64,000 bases of DNA. Source: Rhynchonema sp. JSB1_4. Its lineage: Eukaryota; Nematoda; Chromadorea; Monhysterida; Xyalidae. The position numbers and the translations under genes were made by a program. The notes under the pieces were generated by a model, which saw nothing but the letters and a program-made list of their open reading frames with translations, had not been told where the DNA came from and ran no database searches. Location of the stretch: positions 1-64,000 of the forward strand of contig JASAMV010004010.1 in NCBI GenBank assembly GCA_030248065.1, in the 5' to 3' direction. This document shows positions 34,801-47,105 of the stretch, piece after piece. How positions within the stretch are numbered: the first letter of the stretch is position 1; every line of letters begins with the position of its first letter.

Positions 34801-37800
34801 CAATCCATGTCCTGTCTGCTACAGTTGCAAGACGAGATTCGATCCGGTGAAATGCTTCAAAGCGGGAACCGTCGCCGAAAATCAGCAAACTAATAATACT
34901 GGGTTTGTTACTCGTTGCACCGGCCATCCTGTGCTCATCAGCGTATCAATTGCTTATGCTTGTTGTTGTTTGTGTAAGCTGAATTGTTGTTGCTGTTGTT
35001 TTGCACACGTGGACGGTGTGGTCCAAAAGTGCATTTCAGTGAACAAAGCACGGCGTCAAAAAACAGGGTGTCTCTCTGCACAGGGCACAGCACAACTGTA
35101 TGTGACTCGTGTTGTGATGCACTTTGGACTGGTCCTCTTCTCTGTTAGCCACGTACGTGGATTTAACGGCCGTGCAATCCGATTGCATGCTGTAGGGATC
35201 GGTGCTGGTGAAATGATCGTTGTGTTGTTCAGTTTTTCTTGTGCCGCATTTGCTGCTTCTCGTTTTGTCCTTTTTGTGGTTTACACGCAAACGAATCGGA
35301 TCGAAGTCAGTGTAACCAACGTGGCTGAAGGAAAGTGTTTTGGTTAATTTTCAGCCTGTTTTGTAGTTTTATAATGCACGTGCTTATTCTGCTGAAAGGC
35401 GAAAAATTTTAATCAGTTAAGCAAGTTACTTTCCCCGGCCATGATATCAATTTTGGGACATGCGTGTCTTAATTGTTTGTTTCGAATCGTACATACATGT
35501 CTTGTCGCTACCGAGTTTTTTGCCCATGATGCTTGACCGTGTAATTCGTTGCTGCTTCCTTTTGCCCACATCCCCAACCCTGAACGATTGTGTTAAGAAC
35601 AGGCGATGATAATGACACGTACTGCGCATGAAAGTTGACAGCCCAGAGTTGACCCTAGATTATGCAAAAGAAGTTCATGCATGAATCATCCGTCTTGCTT
35701 GATTACTGTCAAAATGTAATAAACTGGGCACCTTTGTTCATTTCCTCCTTTTATCATTTATTCTTCCCTGTTCCTTCACTTCACGAATTTCCCTTCTGAC
35801 CCCACCTAGATGTGTTTCGGGAAAGGGCAATGCATCCGTTAATCATTTGGGAGCTTCACCAATGGGGTTAGATGAAAGCATCCGTGTGAAAGGAATTTTA
35901 TTTGAGGGATTTTGGCCACCGTTAAATTTAGCGTTATTTTTCTATGATTATGTATGGCACACGACTTGGCCAACGCCTCTATTGTCCGTTTTCATAAACA
36001 ACCTGTAAACAACCTATCAAAAATTTTGTTTTCTCTACTTCTCACTCTCAATTATGTTGTTGCTTCACTAGCATCTGGCTGTACACAAATCTAAATAGCT
36101 GAGCAGATAGACAAACTACTCCATTGCCCCACACTACATACGAGCCAATTTCGCTACTTTCTTCAGCCCGAAAAAACGTCGCAAGCGGTCGGTGGCGGAC
36201 TCAACTGGCGCACGGGCAGTTGCCGCACCGAAAGGAGTCCAGAAGACGAAGGATAATGGGACGAAAGACAAAAGTAAATCTGTCGAAAGTAAGCCACCGC
36301 CGAAGGTGGAGACGCGCAACTTGGAAGGCAATGCGACGCACGGACGATTCAACATGACTGGCACTGCACTCAAATTCATCAACATGCCGCACTTCACCAA
36401 ATATGACATTGTTGTACGTTTTTAGACAAATAATCAATTTTATTTCGTTTATCAGTCTGGTCTAGAAGTTTCAAATGATTTTATTCTTGCAGATCTGGGC
36501 ATGTCAGAATGTGAGTGTACCGCACGCGAAATGTTCTACCAATCTGGCCAAACTCACACCAAACACGCTCGCTATTCGTAAGTGTTCACTAGTCGCTTAT
36601 GGTTGATTTCTGTGAGCCTGCTCGAAGATTATGCTTATTGTAAATTTCACATTAGCGCTTAGCGAGTGGTTTTCACATTTTATACTATGAGCAGAAATCG
36701 GGGTGGGGGGTTGCTTGACACCTACAGGTTGAAAAAGCCGGCATCCGACATCTTTGGTACTTTTGGGCCAAAAGCAGACAAAGTTTTGCTCATTTACCTC
36801 CTAATACAAATTCTTCGCGTAATTTACTGAATTCCAAGGTCTTTGAACGACATTGGCACCAAAAAACAACTTTCTGCACCTTGGTGGAATATTTAGCTCG
36901 GAAAAACTTCGCTCAAGTTTTTTTTGAACATAAAAGACGCCGAGTCCCAAACACACTCTACGTCGACACTGCACTGTTTTGGGTGCGACACCCATCACTG
37001 TCCGGTCCTCCCAGCTATAGTTAGTTTATAGCGTCGACACCCACTCAATAATACATAAATAAGAAGATTAAGTGAAAGAAGCACAATTACAAGACCGGGT
37101 GTGGAGTTTACGGACATGAAAATAAATACAAAACAGGGTGTGCAAGTTACGGGAGTGAAAAATAAATACAAAACCAGCTATCAGGTCAATCCACACAATC
37201 TCAATTAAAAGATCGGCGGTGGGTATTGTGAGTCGAGTTGTGATTGCAGCTGAGCGCGACAACATCAATTCAACATCGGTGACGGTCGAGCCATTCCACA
37301 ATGGCACCGACACGGATGGATTGGACAACGATCGATTCGTCAGTTGGGACCCGCCGGAGGACCCAAATGGACCCATACTCAGCTATCATGTGCACTACCA
37401 CGATGTCGAACGCAAGGTAGGACTGTTGATGCGTATACGGCAGTGACTGGGGCTCAGGCTTGTGATTAGGTTGAAGATCACTGTCAGGTAAGCCTAAGGC
37501 TGCGCATGTGCTCATTCCGCGGAGCAGAAAGAATGGGTTGAGGAACGATCGCTTCTGCCAACTGAAGTGCGTTCCGCTCGAGGAATTGTTTGTTTTGTCG
37601 ACCTCTTTTGCGGTACCAGTTTATCAAACAGCCGGAAAGTTAAATAAAATATTTGCTTGGCTCACTGGAAGAATTAGTGTGACCGCGTTTCGCAAGTGTC
37701 GGGAATCGAACGGCATGTTTTGTCTTCTTACCTGCTTGTCGCATACAACATGTAAAGTCATTTGCAGGAGCACGAAACGCGTCAATGTGTGACACCAGCG

Positions 37801-40800
37801 CAGTTCGCCCGGTACGGCGGACTGCTGTTGCCGAAACTGCACGGCGGCACCTATGAATTGACGGTGATGGCACGGTCACGCAATGGGTATGGACGGAAGA
37901 CTGAACCTGTCAGATTCACTGTCGAAGGTGCACATTTCATTATGGTGCTTTACTCTTTGTCGATGTGACGAAGGGCTCAAGACGCGACATGAGCAACCGT
38001 TTACACAACACAACCTTCCTCCACGCACTCAGGTACCGGTCTGCCCCTGCACTGGATCGTGGCCGTATCAATCCTGGTGCCGTTGTTTGCCATTCTGTGC
38101 GCCGTGTTTGTGTCGTGGCGCATTTATGTGTACCGACTGAAGAAACTACCCGAATACATGATGCGTATGGTGGAACAGAACCCCGAGTACATCACGCAAA
38201 TGGACGTGTACACACCGGACGAATGGGAATTGCAGAGGTACACAACATGATGATTTTTTCTTCGTTTATATTCGGTGGAAACTGAAAGGAAACACGTTTA
38301 GGGAAGACATTCTGTTGCTGGAAGAGGTCGGCCGAGGCACGTTTGGCAAGGTGTTCAAGGGCGAAGGCAAGGATGTGCTCTCGCAATGCGGTTGGTCTCA
38401 TATGGCTAGCTTTTCACGATCAGAAATCCTGGTCTCAGTCTCACATCGATGCAAAAATGCAGGTGTGCGATTCGGTGAATGTGCCATCAAATGTGTGGCT
38501 GACTCGGCATCGCCTTTTGATCGGTATGCTTTCCTGCACGAAGCATCGGTCATGAAGAACTACCACACGGCGTATATTGTCAAATTGTATGGGGTGAGTG
38601 GACGCATTAGTGGTTTTGGACGTTATACGTGCATTGAGTAATTGTGTGTGTGAACAATTTGTTGATGTTACTCAAGGGTTTGACTGGGCTTGGTGAGAGA
38701 GCTCTGGACACTGATTCATCGAAACTGTAAATTGAAATCAAGACATGAACATCCCGTGCATTAGGTTGTGAGCAACGGTCAACCAGCGTTAGTAGTGATG
38801 GAATTGATGGACAAGGGCAATCTGCGGGATTATCTCCGATCACGACGACCAAACAGCGAAGAAAATGTGGATAATTTGCTGGTAGGCTGTTGAAAAGTAT
38901 TTTATAAATTACAAATCACTAAGTTATTCGACATTAATATTACAATTTCCCTTGCAGGCGCCCACTCTGGCGCAAATCTATCTGTGGGCTGGTCAGATCG
39001 CCGATGGCATGGCCTATCTGGAAGCAATGAAGTTCTGCCATCGTGACATCGCCGCAAGAAATTGTTTGGTTTCGGCCAGTCTCACCTGCAAAATTGGTGC
39101 GGCCATATAGTTATCATCTTTGACATTTGAGTGAATTTTATGTCGCAAAGGTCAACATCACACCATGAATTGCAGCCGATTTCGGTATGGCGCGTGACGT
39201 ATACGTCAAGGACTATTATCGACCACAAGGCAAACGATTGAGTCCGGTCAGATGGATGGCGCCCGAGGCACTCATGGATGGTACTTACACAACAAAGTCC
39301 GATGTTTGGTGCGTTGCTCGTGTTCTTCAGTGCTTAATTGATCGTGTGTACTAACCGTTCTCAAATAGAGTGACTGGTCGATTATTTTTGAATATTTGCG
39401 CATGGCAAAATTGCGGTCGTGAAAGCAGCGTGTCGGCTGATACTCTCAACCAGGCACGCGTTTACTTTCTTCCAGAAATGTAGTCTTGTCTTGTGTGTGC
39501 TGCGCACATGCAGTTTGCGTAAAAAGCAACTTTGCGCATGTTGTTCATAAACTGTGCAGTTTTTGGTCAAAAACTACTTATACTTATTTGTGTGATTTTC
39601 TTTATGGGTTTTGCTGAAACAAAATGTGAAATGAATTTTAGTGTGTTTGCAGAAGAAAGGGCGCGTTTTTCGAAATATACTTTTTGTAAGTGTTGTGTCT
39701 AATTGTCCGTGCCGTTTCAGGGCGTATGGTGTGGTGCTATGGGAGATGGTCACACTGGGTCTGCAGCCGTACCCCGGCATCCCAGTGGAAGGCATTCAAG
39801 AATTTGTGGTTGACAAGCGCGGCACGATGGCAAACACCTCCCGATTCAGGCCCGTCGGATGTCCGCCTGAACTGTGAGTGCAACCTAGTTTGGCAGTTGA
39901 AATGTTTGTTTGTTGAATGCAAGAATCATGTGCACGTGGTCAAGTGGTTAAATCACTTCGTCACTTGTTTTGTGTGATGTCGTGCCGATCTTTAAAAGGA
40001 TTGACCTTGTAAATACAGACAGAGTACGTGATACACAATTACAGTATCCATCTAATGGAGTCGTGTTGGCTGTTCGATTCACGTGATCGTCCCACATTCG
40101 CCAATCTTGTCACTCATCTATTGCCACACATGGACGAGGAGTTTAAATCGGTGCGTCACGTTGTTTTGTAGGATTGGATTACGGTGGTTACAGTAACCCG
40201 CGCGACGCATTCAGCACTCATTCATCTGCACGGGCGGCCAGCAGAAAGCACTGCCGATGGCGAGCGAGGGTGCTGATGACGTGCAGGCGCCACTGCTCAC
40301 CACCGACGGACTGATCGACGGCGTTGTTGTGTATCAGAATGGTGACTCGTCGGACTCAGGTATACGAACGGGGGGTGACTCGGGACAGGCACAGGTGCAG
40401 CACACGGCCAGACGCAAGAAACACTCATCCGGACAGCAGAGGTCGACGCCCACATCCAGACAGAACACTGAGCCAGAGTCGATGGAGTTGACGGACAGCA
40501 GTGACACGCCGCTCAATAATGACGAGGTGCAGGTCTGTGTGTGTGTGCTTGACCGGCTAATGTTTCACTGTATATCAGCTGCGGACGTGTGCAATTTGAT
40601 GGCGTCGGGGTCGGAGATGGGTTGACATTGATCTGCATCTGGCACCCTAATGTTTTCAAATGACGTGATGTAATGTGCAAACGAAATTTTGACGCCTAGT
40701 CAAAGGGCAAACCGACGTCAACAAAGTACGTGCCGACCGTTGTGCTAGTGTTCAACGAGATAATAAAAAACCATGGTATCGATCGTTGCAGCTGTCGCCT

Positions 40801-40944
40801 GTCTGCGCCAACAATCGTCGCGAGAACGGCAACGCTCGATGGAAAAAGAACGACGTGAGAAATTCGCTTGACAATTCAGACACGGCGTCGACCGACGTCA
40901 GAACTCAGCCGCCACCGCCTCACAACGGACATGTGCCGGTGTGA
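28842..40944 (+). CDS. InR: Insulin/IGF-type receptor tyrosine kinase (31 exons, about 1519 aa)
   Basis: Exons: 28842-28978, 29053-29217, 29295-29442, 29506-29620, 29710-29829, 29890-30026, 30122-30249, 30356-30462, 30548-30735, 30875-30939, 31027-31262, 31486-31672, 31935-32046, 32128-32245, 32348-32521, 32772-32870, 33204-33351, 36167-36413, 36493-36577, 37250-37416, 37768-37927, 38033-38237, 38302-38390, 38463-38593, 38765-38881, 38958-39096, 39176-39308, 39721-39873, 40045-40150, 40242-40532, 40792-40944. The sum is 4560 nt with all phases compatible. Order: signal peptide, L1, furin-like Cys-rich region, L2, FnIII domains, insert with a CC-x-C triplet and an alpha-CT-like helix, tetrabasic cleavage site, last FnIII, one TM helix, juxtamembrane NPEY, kinase. 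Kinase motifs: [23 protein letters not shown], YxxxDYY loop and WMAPE. It should bind insulin-like peptides and signal through IRS/PI3K. The Gln/Ser-rich tail is about 148 aa. The donor of exon 7 (AA|GTCGGT) is the least certain border. Confidence 0.95.
33204..33351 (+). other. Insulin receptor exon 17: insert-domain CC-x-C triplet and alpha-CT-like helix
   Basis: The exon begins GCCDCPAED. This matches the closely spaced insert-domain cysteines that link the two alpha chains in known receptors. It ends with [13 protein letters not shown], which is spaced like the alpha-CT segment that contacts the hormone. The match is by pattern and position. Confidence 0.7.
33352..36166 (+). other. Large intron 17 of the insulin receptor gene
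   Basis: At 2.8 kb this is the largest intron of the gene and separates the alpha-CT exon from the cleavage-site exon. It contains a foldback element at 33401-33564 and one copy of the TGATGTTTCA motif at 34790. Open frames inside (for example 34847-35347) are Cys-rich but carry no recognisable domain and are not called as genes. Confidence 0.65.
33401..33564. mobile_element. Small foldback element with TATAGTCCAGCCAC ends
   Basis: Arms 33401-33490 and 33500-33564 are imperfect inverted copies. The ends are TATAGTCCA / TGGACTATA and the inner arms contain AAGAAAGAGAAAT. A fragment with the same end (CATGAGCTGGTGGCTGGACTATA) lies at 49247-49270. Confidence 0.65.
36171..36191 (+). other. Furin-type alpha/beta cleavage site of the insulin receptor
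   Basis: The codons read KKRRKRS, a multibasic proprotein-convertase site. It lies just after the alpha-CT segment and before the last fibronectin domain and the TM helix, the position where insulin receptors are cut into alpha and beta chains. Confidence 0.85.
38053..38190 (+). other. Insulin receptor transmembrane helix and juxtamembrane NPEY motif
   Basis: A hydrophobic helix of about 22 residues (38053-38118) is followed by basic residues and then NPEY at 38179-38190. The NPEY tyrosine is the docking site for PTB domains of IRS/Shc adaptors in known insulin receptors. Its conservation suggests canonical downstream signalling. Confidence 0.85.
38302..40150 (+). other. Insulin receptor tyrosine kinase domain
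   Basis: Seven exons cover the kinase: the glycine loop GRGTFGKV, the ATP-binding lysine in CAIKCV, the helix-C glutamate in LHEASVM, the catalytic loop HRDIAARN, the DFG motif, an activation loop with tyrosines spaced YxxxYY as in the insulin receptor, then VRWMAPEAL and the CW...RPTF lobe. All catalytic residues are present, so the kinase should be active. Confidence 0.93.
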
Positions 40945-41654
40945 TGGTCGGAAACGAATAACAATCATAATTGTGTCGGAATTATACGCAAATTGGGCAC
41001 TTGGATCGATCTGAATGACTGTCGAATTTTGAAACGAACGTAAAATCGAACTGAATGGTACCAGATGTTCTCTAATCGTCGTCACACGTCACGCGTCTCT
41101 CAGCGTACCTCGTTTGCTGTATTTGTACATGTGCGTTTACTGGCTCAATTCTGGTCCCTTCCCTGCTTGTGAGCCCCAGATAATGTTTCATACATACATA
41201 CGTGTCTGTCACGGGTTCTCTTCTGAATGTATGCGAAGTTCTCCGGGGAATATTTCTGTTTGGATTGTCTAAACAGGGTGTTTGAGCTGCTTGTTCCCCG
41301 CTTCCCTCTCTGATGTTTGGTATTGAATCAAAGTGTTCTAGTTTTACATTTTTAATATTTTCACATTGTTACACACAAGTTTCTGAACCATCGTCGTTTT
41401 GTTTGTTCTTTGAACATATTTACCAGATTTCCTTCTGAACTGTTTTTTCAACTTTTTCACAGAAATTTCCCATAATTTATTATTTCACAGAAATTTTCCA
41501 TAATTTATTTTGCTCTCTGTCTGTTTCGATTCAAGCGTTTTCAGAAGCATTCGTCTTCAGCATGTACATAATTTGCCGTGCTAAACGCTCTGGGCCCTTT
41601 TCCATTTGCTTGTTGTTCATACGGGTACTGAGCTCTCCTTTTGTCGTAAAAGCA

Positions 41655-42145
41655 CTTAAAGCCTGGTCACAATCAACTTTTACTGCAAGAAAAAAGCACA
41701 TTTTTGTCGCTTTCCTATCACTTTTCAGTGACTCGCTTTTTTCACACCGTTTTCGCACTTGTTTTTGCAAAAAACGTGACAAAAAGGACCTGTTGATTTT
41801 TGCACTCGTGCGTTTTTTTCGCACTTTGACATGATATTTCAAATTTTTGACCTTGTTGCGACTCCTAGTTTGTTGGTATCAATTGGAAAACAATATGTGG
41901 CAAATCAGGAACTACTGACAAAGCTGAACTCAACAGTTATTCGTCTACAATGAAATGTACGTAAATGAACTGAAACACCCACATTTGTTAAAATTCCGGA
42001 CACCACAAGTACTGAAAAACAGTTTTTCGTTTTTATTGTGGCCAGATAAAAACAGTCTCCGAAGTGCCAAAAAACGCACGAGTGCAGGAAAAAAGCGTGA
42101 CTAAAAAAGCACATTTTTTGTTTTTAATTGTGACCGGCCTTTTAG
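41655..42145. mobile_element. MITE-like element with GGTCACAAT ends
   Basis: The ends are AAAGCCTGGTCACAAT and ATTGTGACCGGCCTTTT, an inverted pair. Inner arms share AAAAAAGCACATTTTT and GCACTCGTGCGTTTTT with their complements. No target duplication could be fixed with confidence, and there is no coding content. Confidence 0.6.
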
Positions 42146-42758
42146 AATCAATTACAAAGAAATTTCTGAAACAGTTTTTTTCTTTTCAGAGCCAGTTCTC
42201 AGTTGTATTTTCCTAATGGTAAGTGTTGTTTTATGTACAGTTGTAATCGTTCTGAGCTGATACACATACAACAATAAAACTGTGATCTCATGTGTTAAAA
42301 CGATCATTTTGTTCACCTTTTTCAATTTCCCGAGTTTGCTGCTCTCGTTGTCCCGCCACGACTTAATTTTTTTAATTTACTTTAACGGCCCAATATTTTC
42401 CGGTTCCCTTTTTTGAAAAAAAAAAATTTAAAAACACGCTCTCCACTCTGCGTAAATTCCCTTTTTACTCCCAAAACATTTTTTTTTTGAACCACTTGCT
42501 CTTCTCAAAAACACGCAAAAAAAAGAAACAACCCAGAAAAAACTTCATCATGTCTCTCCCCCAATCTCTCCCAACACCCGTTTAACCGGCGCAAAAAAAA
42601 ATGGCTACTACGTATGTATGTGCACCATGTTATGTTCTGAACGCTGTACAGAAGTTGTGTCACGTATTTTTTTGTTTTGTATGTAATTTGTTATTTGTGA
42701 TTTAAATGTGTATCTATATTATTTAAAAGTTGTGCGTGGTTTGCTTTTCTTTCTGGAA

Positions 42759-42764
42759 AATAAA
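42759..42764 (+). terminator. Candidate poly(A) signal
   Basis: AATAAA lies in an AT-rich stretch about 1.8 kb past the insulin receptor stop codon and could end a long 3' UTR. The assignment is weak because a foldback element lies in between. Confidence 0.3.
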
Positions 42765-42841
42765 ACTGAGTGAAACTATACGTTCGAAGCAATTTACACA
42801 TTAGCACGAACAAACAAAGCCGCAAGAAAGGTTAGGGCGAG

Positions 42842-42982
42842 CTAGGTTAAATCCGGAACCCGGAAATAATTTGCATGCAAAAATACAAAACATTTCCGGA
42901 CTCCGGAAATATTTCCGGAAAACGCAAAAATTTACATGCAAAAATAATGCGTTTTCCGGAAATATTTCCGGTTTCCAGATTT
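42842..42982. repeat. CCGGAAATATTTCCGG palindrome cluster
   Basis: Several overlapping palindromes of TTCCGG and CCGGAAATATTTCCGG flank two inverted copies of TTGCATGCAAAAAT-like sequence. A related cluster lies at 20585-20715. Confidence 0.6.
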
Positions 42983-43221
42983 AGCCTAAGGCCACCCTTA
43001 CAAAATACATTATACAGTATAATGAAAATTGTTAGACAAAAATGGCCAAAAATCCAAAATTAAAAGTAAAACCAACAAGAACCCGCTTGTTACGAAGTTA
43101 ATGGGGGCACAGTCTTTAGTTGACCAGCGCCAACGGTTAGGCGGCCCATTCGTATACAATAATGAGCAAAACGGCGGAACACAACATATATTTCTACATG
43201 GACACGTGCTGTTGTGAAACA

Positions 43222-45486
43222 TCAGAGATGCAGTCCGTTCATGAGTTCCTCCTCATCCTCAGTGCCCATTCCCTTCACCGGTCGACGGATTCGATTGCGC
43301 GATCGACGTACTGATCGAAGTCGACATGAGACGAACACCAAAAAGAGGGCCAGTAGGCATAGACCCAGACCGAGAGTCACCTAAGGTGCAAGCGGTGTGG
43401 TGTACACGTAGGATGTTCCGGTCGGGGTATCAAATTTAAACGGCAGGCACTACATACTGAAAACGACAACAGTTGAACTATGGCAAGTTAAAGGCGACTT
43501 GTTGTTTTGACTGCACAGAGTAGATAGAGCAAGAAGTCAGTTGGAGCACTATTTTCGAGCAGTGTACAAAAATTCATTTGGCGCAGGGAATAACTCAGGT
43601 GGAAATTGCTCCGCTATAAATGCGATGCAACAACTTGCATTTGCTTTGCCTTTAAAGCGAAGACGGCCCTGTGACATATGACAGGCTCTCACACTAAAGG
43701 GACCAACCATGGCAAGTGATGTGCCGTCACGAACATTCTGGAAGATTATGGACGTCGATTTGGTCTCCTCCTGGATCGAGATCGACTTTGCGCCGTCGGA
43801 TTTCGACGCGTTCGAAGTCACTGTATGTAACGAGTACTATAGATGTTGACTAATACAAAAAATTGTGTTCCAAACGGTTTAATTGGCAATTCACCAACCT
43901 GTGTTTTTCTCCTCCTTTGGCTTGCCAATTGTTGGCGCGGTGAAAGATGGCCTAAAAATAAAAAAACTTGGTTGCCAAGACTCGCCATACATAAATTGCT
44001 GAAACATCACAGTGAAACGCGTCACGCACGGCGGCGGCCCGGGTCCGGGTGCAGGTCGTCGGCGGTTGTTTGTGGCGCGTTCGTTCATCAGTTCTTTGCA
44101 CATTTGCTCATTCTCATCGGCCCCATCGGCACACTGCGGGATTCGGTCGCATCGATCGTACTCGGCGATGCACATACCATCCGGACATTGCCATTGGAAT
44201 TGGGTGCATCGGGCTACATGGCATGGCACATTTGGGCTTACTAGCTGTTGTGCAACGTGTTTTTGGTTGCCCATTTCGACCGCCCGTTTTCACAGACCGG
44301 GAGTGCACCAGGTCATCGTCAGTGCGAACGTATCTGACGGCCAGCCACGTGAGCCAAAAAGCAACTAAATGAACTGGTTTTACAAGGTTGTCACTCACAC
44401 TCAGGTACACTTGTTCAGCTCGCCACATTGTATTGTTAAAGACTTTGGGTGTAAACCTTGGGAAAGGCGTCGAGCGGAGTCAACCACGAATGGGAACGAC
44501 GAGCTTTGCCTACCTTAGTACAGTTGTACTCTCAGGTTCATTTGGTTTGACATGCATCGTTCTTTTTTGTAGTTTCACCCAAAAATCTGCTGCAGCGGAT
44601 TTTCCGTTGAAACGAATACTGATAGATAATGGCAAGTGCTCTGAATGGCATGCAACGCCCCCAACTAACGTCTGTTTGATCGAAACTGACTCTGTTGTCT
44701 GCCACCACCACCCATTCCGCCTGTCAACTTCTCTCGGAATGGCGATTTGGTCACCGGGCCGTATTTGCGCTGTCGATTGTCGTCGTTTCCATAGCCGAAA
44801 CGCTGAGCTGGTGCCTGAAATAGAAAGGTCAATGAAATGGAAAGTGTTTGGACTTGACCCCATTTTGTGTCGAACCAACTTAAAAAAAACCATCGCTAAC
44901 TTTGAGCGACGCCAGGTCCGATTCGGCCTGCGTCTGTTTCTGTGCGTCGAAATCGGTGCGTTCAATTCGCATGCCCATCGCCACGTAGTCGTCGTGTTCG
45001 TCGAATATGCATCTGACAATCATTGGTTGGATTGATAATTTGGTCTAAATGCCGTTTAAATTGTGAATGTTACCAACCTGAAATCATCCAATGTGCCACA
45101 GTTGAACAGATAGCAGTCATAATTGGGTGTGTATCTGTAGATGGCCACGTTGCAGCGCTCTTCAATGCAACACTTCTTGGCGCAATCGAACCTGTAAACT
45201 TTGCTGGCAGATACAAAACCCAGAGCGAATTTATTTGATTTGAAATAAAATATTTTTACCTCTATATTGGCAATGAATTACCCTTTCCCGATTAGATACT
45301 GTACCTGTTGCGCACTTTGTCGTGTACCCGAATGTATTGTGCACCGTTTCTGAGCGATTCCTCCGTTTTGATGATGGTCCCGTTGCTGATGTCGAATACT
45401 TCGGTACATGAGTCACAACGGACGGACAACGGAGAGAAAAACATCAGGATCAGGAATAGTAATGCCCAGGATGAAGGCCGCTGCAT
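43222..45486 (-). CDS. LRP11-like single-pass membrane protein: signal peptide, MANSC, LDLa, TM (about 329 aa)
   Basis: Minus-strand exons in transcription order: 45305-45486, 45078-45191, 44901-45012, 44755-44814, 44011-44244, 43708-43836, 43222-43380. Together they give 990 nt in consistent phase. A signal peptide (FLILMFFSPLSVRC) leads into a MANSC domain: DSC, CAKKCC, RCNVAIY, DCYLFNC, RCIFDEHDDYVAM. An LDL-receptor class A module follows (FQWQCPDGMCI, RCDRIPQCADGADE, C), with the Ca-binding acidic cluster intact. Next come a Ser/Lys-rich stalk, a TM helix (LGLGLCLLALFLVFVSC) and a short basic then acidic tail. MANSC plus LDLa plus TM matches LRP11, but no PKD domain was found. An extra exon may lie between 44245 and 44754. 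The start at 45486 was chosen because the signal peptide begins there. An upstream in-frame start exists at 45531. Confidence 0.8.
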
Positions 45487-47105
45487 TTTTTTTGTCACTT
45501 TATGTGTTTCCAAAAACTGTTTGAAGTTCAATATATTTTTTTGACTTTGAAGAAGTACTTCGAAGTGTATTCGCCGTTACGGGCTTGCAAGAACGTAGTC
45601 ACGAAACTAACATACAGCGAGGACGGTTTTGTAACTGAACTGATACGAGCGTGTAGCAGGTTACAAGCCTGACCAACTCCAAAAGCGTCCAGTACACATG
45701 TGCATTTGCAGTGGCAGGCCAGCAGCGGCAATGTAAGCTAGAACGTAAGCTAGAGCGCTAGCATGAGTTCCATATCGATTTGTTTGTGAGGCACGCGCTG
45801 TGTGTGGGTGCACTGTACTGATATGATGCGTTGGCTTCGTCTATGTACATTTGCGTTTTATACCGCTTGTGAGAGGGACGGTGCAAAACAGAAGCCATCT
45901 GTTATGGTGGGGAACTACAATTATACAAACTGCATATCTTGATTTCTGACTTTGTTACCAAGATAAATATTTGTTAAAATTTTTGCTTTTCCGCTAACCG
46001 ATCATGGTGAATTGTTGTTGTGGACCGTGCATTAGTTCTATCTCTCCCTAGGGCACAAAAATGTACGGTGTGCTTTTACGTGCAAAAAGTTACGTCACTT
46101 ACTTTTCTTATATGTAAGCATGTTTGGTAAAATTAACACTTGTATGTACCTATGTTGCTATGTACAAAATTTCCATTTTTGAAATATTAGTGCGCTTATG
46201 CATTAATTACAAGTTTTGTGCTGCTTTTTTAATTGTCAAAAGCACACTTTTATGTTTATAACTATGTATGCTTTCCTTTCACACTGAAAGAAACTGTAGC
46301 TGTGAAAAAACGTGAAAGGTTAAACGAATCTGACGCATCACAGCGAAAACAAAAGCACACGATTTCTTTACTGTTTGTCGTAACCGTTCACGCACGGCCC
46401 ACGCAAGATTCTTTCGAACAAAAGAGTGTTTACCAGGTTCGCTAGCCTCAGATAAAAATTTCGGAAGAATTTTGTGGTTCTCGAATGTATGTATATCACT
46501 TTTCGTCATGCCACACACGTTCTGCTTGCCACATGCAGCATACATACTGCGTCACGAAAAAGCGCCAGTAAATAAGACACAAGAAATAGTGTAGGTGTAC
46601 ACACTTAAAAAATACAACATTCTCCTGTGCTGCCCACTCTGCGCGTGCAACTTTGTTTAATAACAGTTTACTCGTACCCGGTAGTCATAAATGTTTATGG
46701 TTGAACTTCGTAATATTCTGGGAGCGTTAGCGTTGGGAGCGCAACCTCATATTATTTTATTTTATGCCAATTTAGCAAACCATACAATTCAAACGTCATC
46801 GAAAATGGTTTATATATACTTCAAAAAACCAAAAGGCTGCCAATTCGGCATGTGCGAAAAAGCATTGTGCTTGCGGTTTTGTTCATGTTGTCAGCAGACG
46901 GAATAGATGTTTGCTTAACAAATGCTTCTGACTGAACTAAAAGTGTTAACTGTGGAAGTGTGGACTTTTATAATTTATTGTGTAGTTACAATCATGCTGT
47001 GGTGTTCTCATTTGCACAAATGCATACACTGTAGATCTTTGATTGGGTAGATTTGTTGCACATTATAAGAAAAACCTTCATTACAGGCCCCGATACAATC
47101 CCGTC
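45487..47105. other. Divergent intergenic region
   Basis: This 1.6-kb AT-rich region lies between the minus-strand LRP11-like gene and the plus-strand secreted-protein gene, so it should hold both promoters. No repeat element or exon was recognised. Confidence 0.5.

Larger units (their letters stand above)
40945..43221. other. Insulin receptor 3' flank and intergenic repeats
   Basis: No gene is supported here. The region contains the probable 3' UTR of the receptor, a foldback element at about 41655-42145, a palindromic CCGGAAATATTTCCGG cluster at 42842-42982, and the 3' flank of the minus-strand gene that ends at 43222. Confidence 0.5.

Noticed and set aside
34847..35347. 166-codon open frame in insulin receptor intron 17
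   Set aside because: It has no recognisable domain, irregular composition and no splice context. The flanking receptor exons join in phase without it.
44388..45035. Plus-strand 215-codon frame
   Set aside because: It lies antisense to the MANSC exons of the LRP11-like gene, which have cysteine pattern, signal peptide and splice sites on the minus strand.
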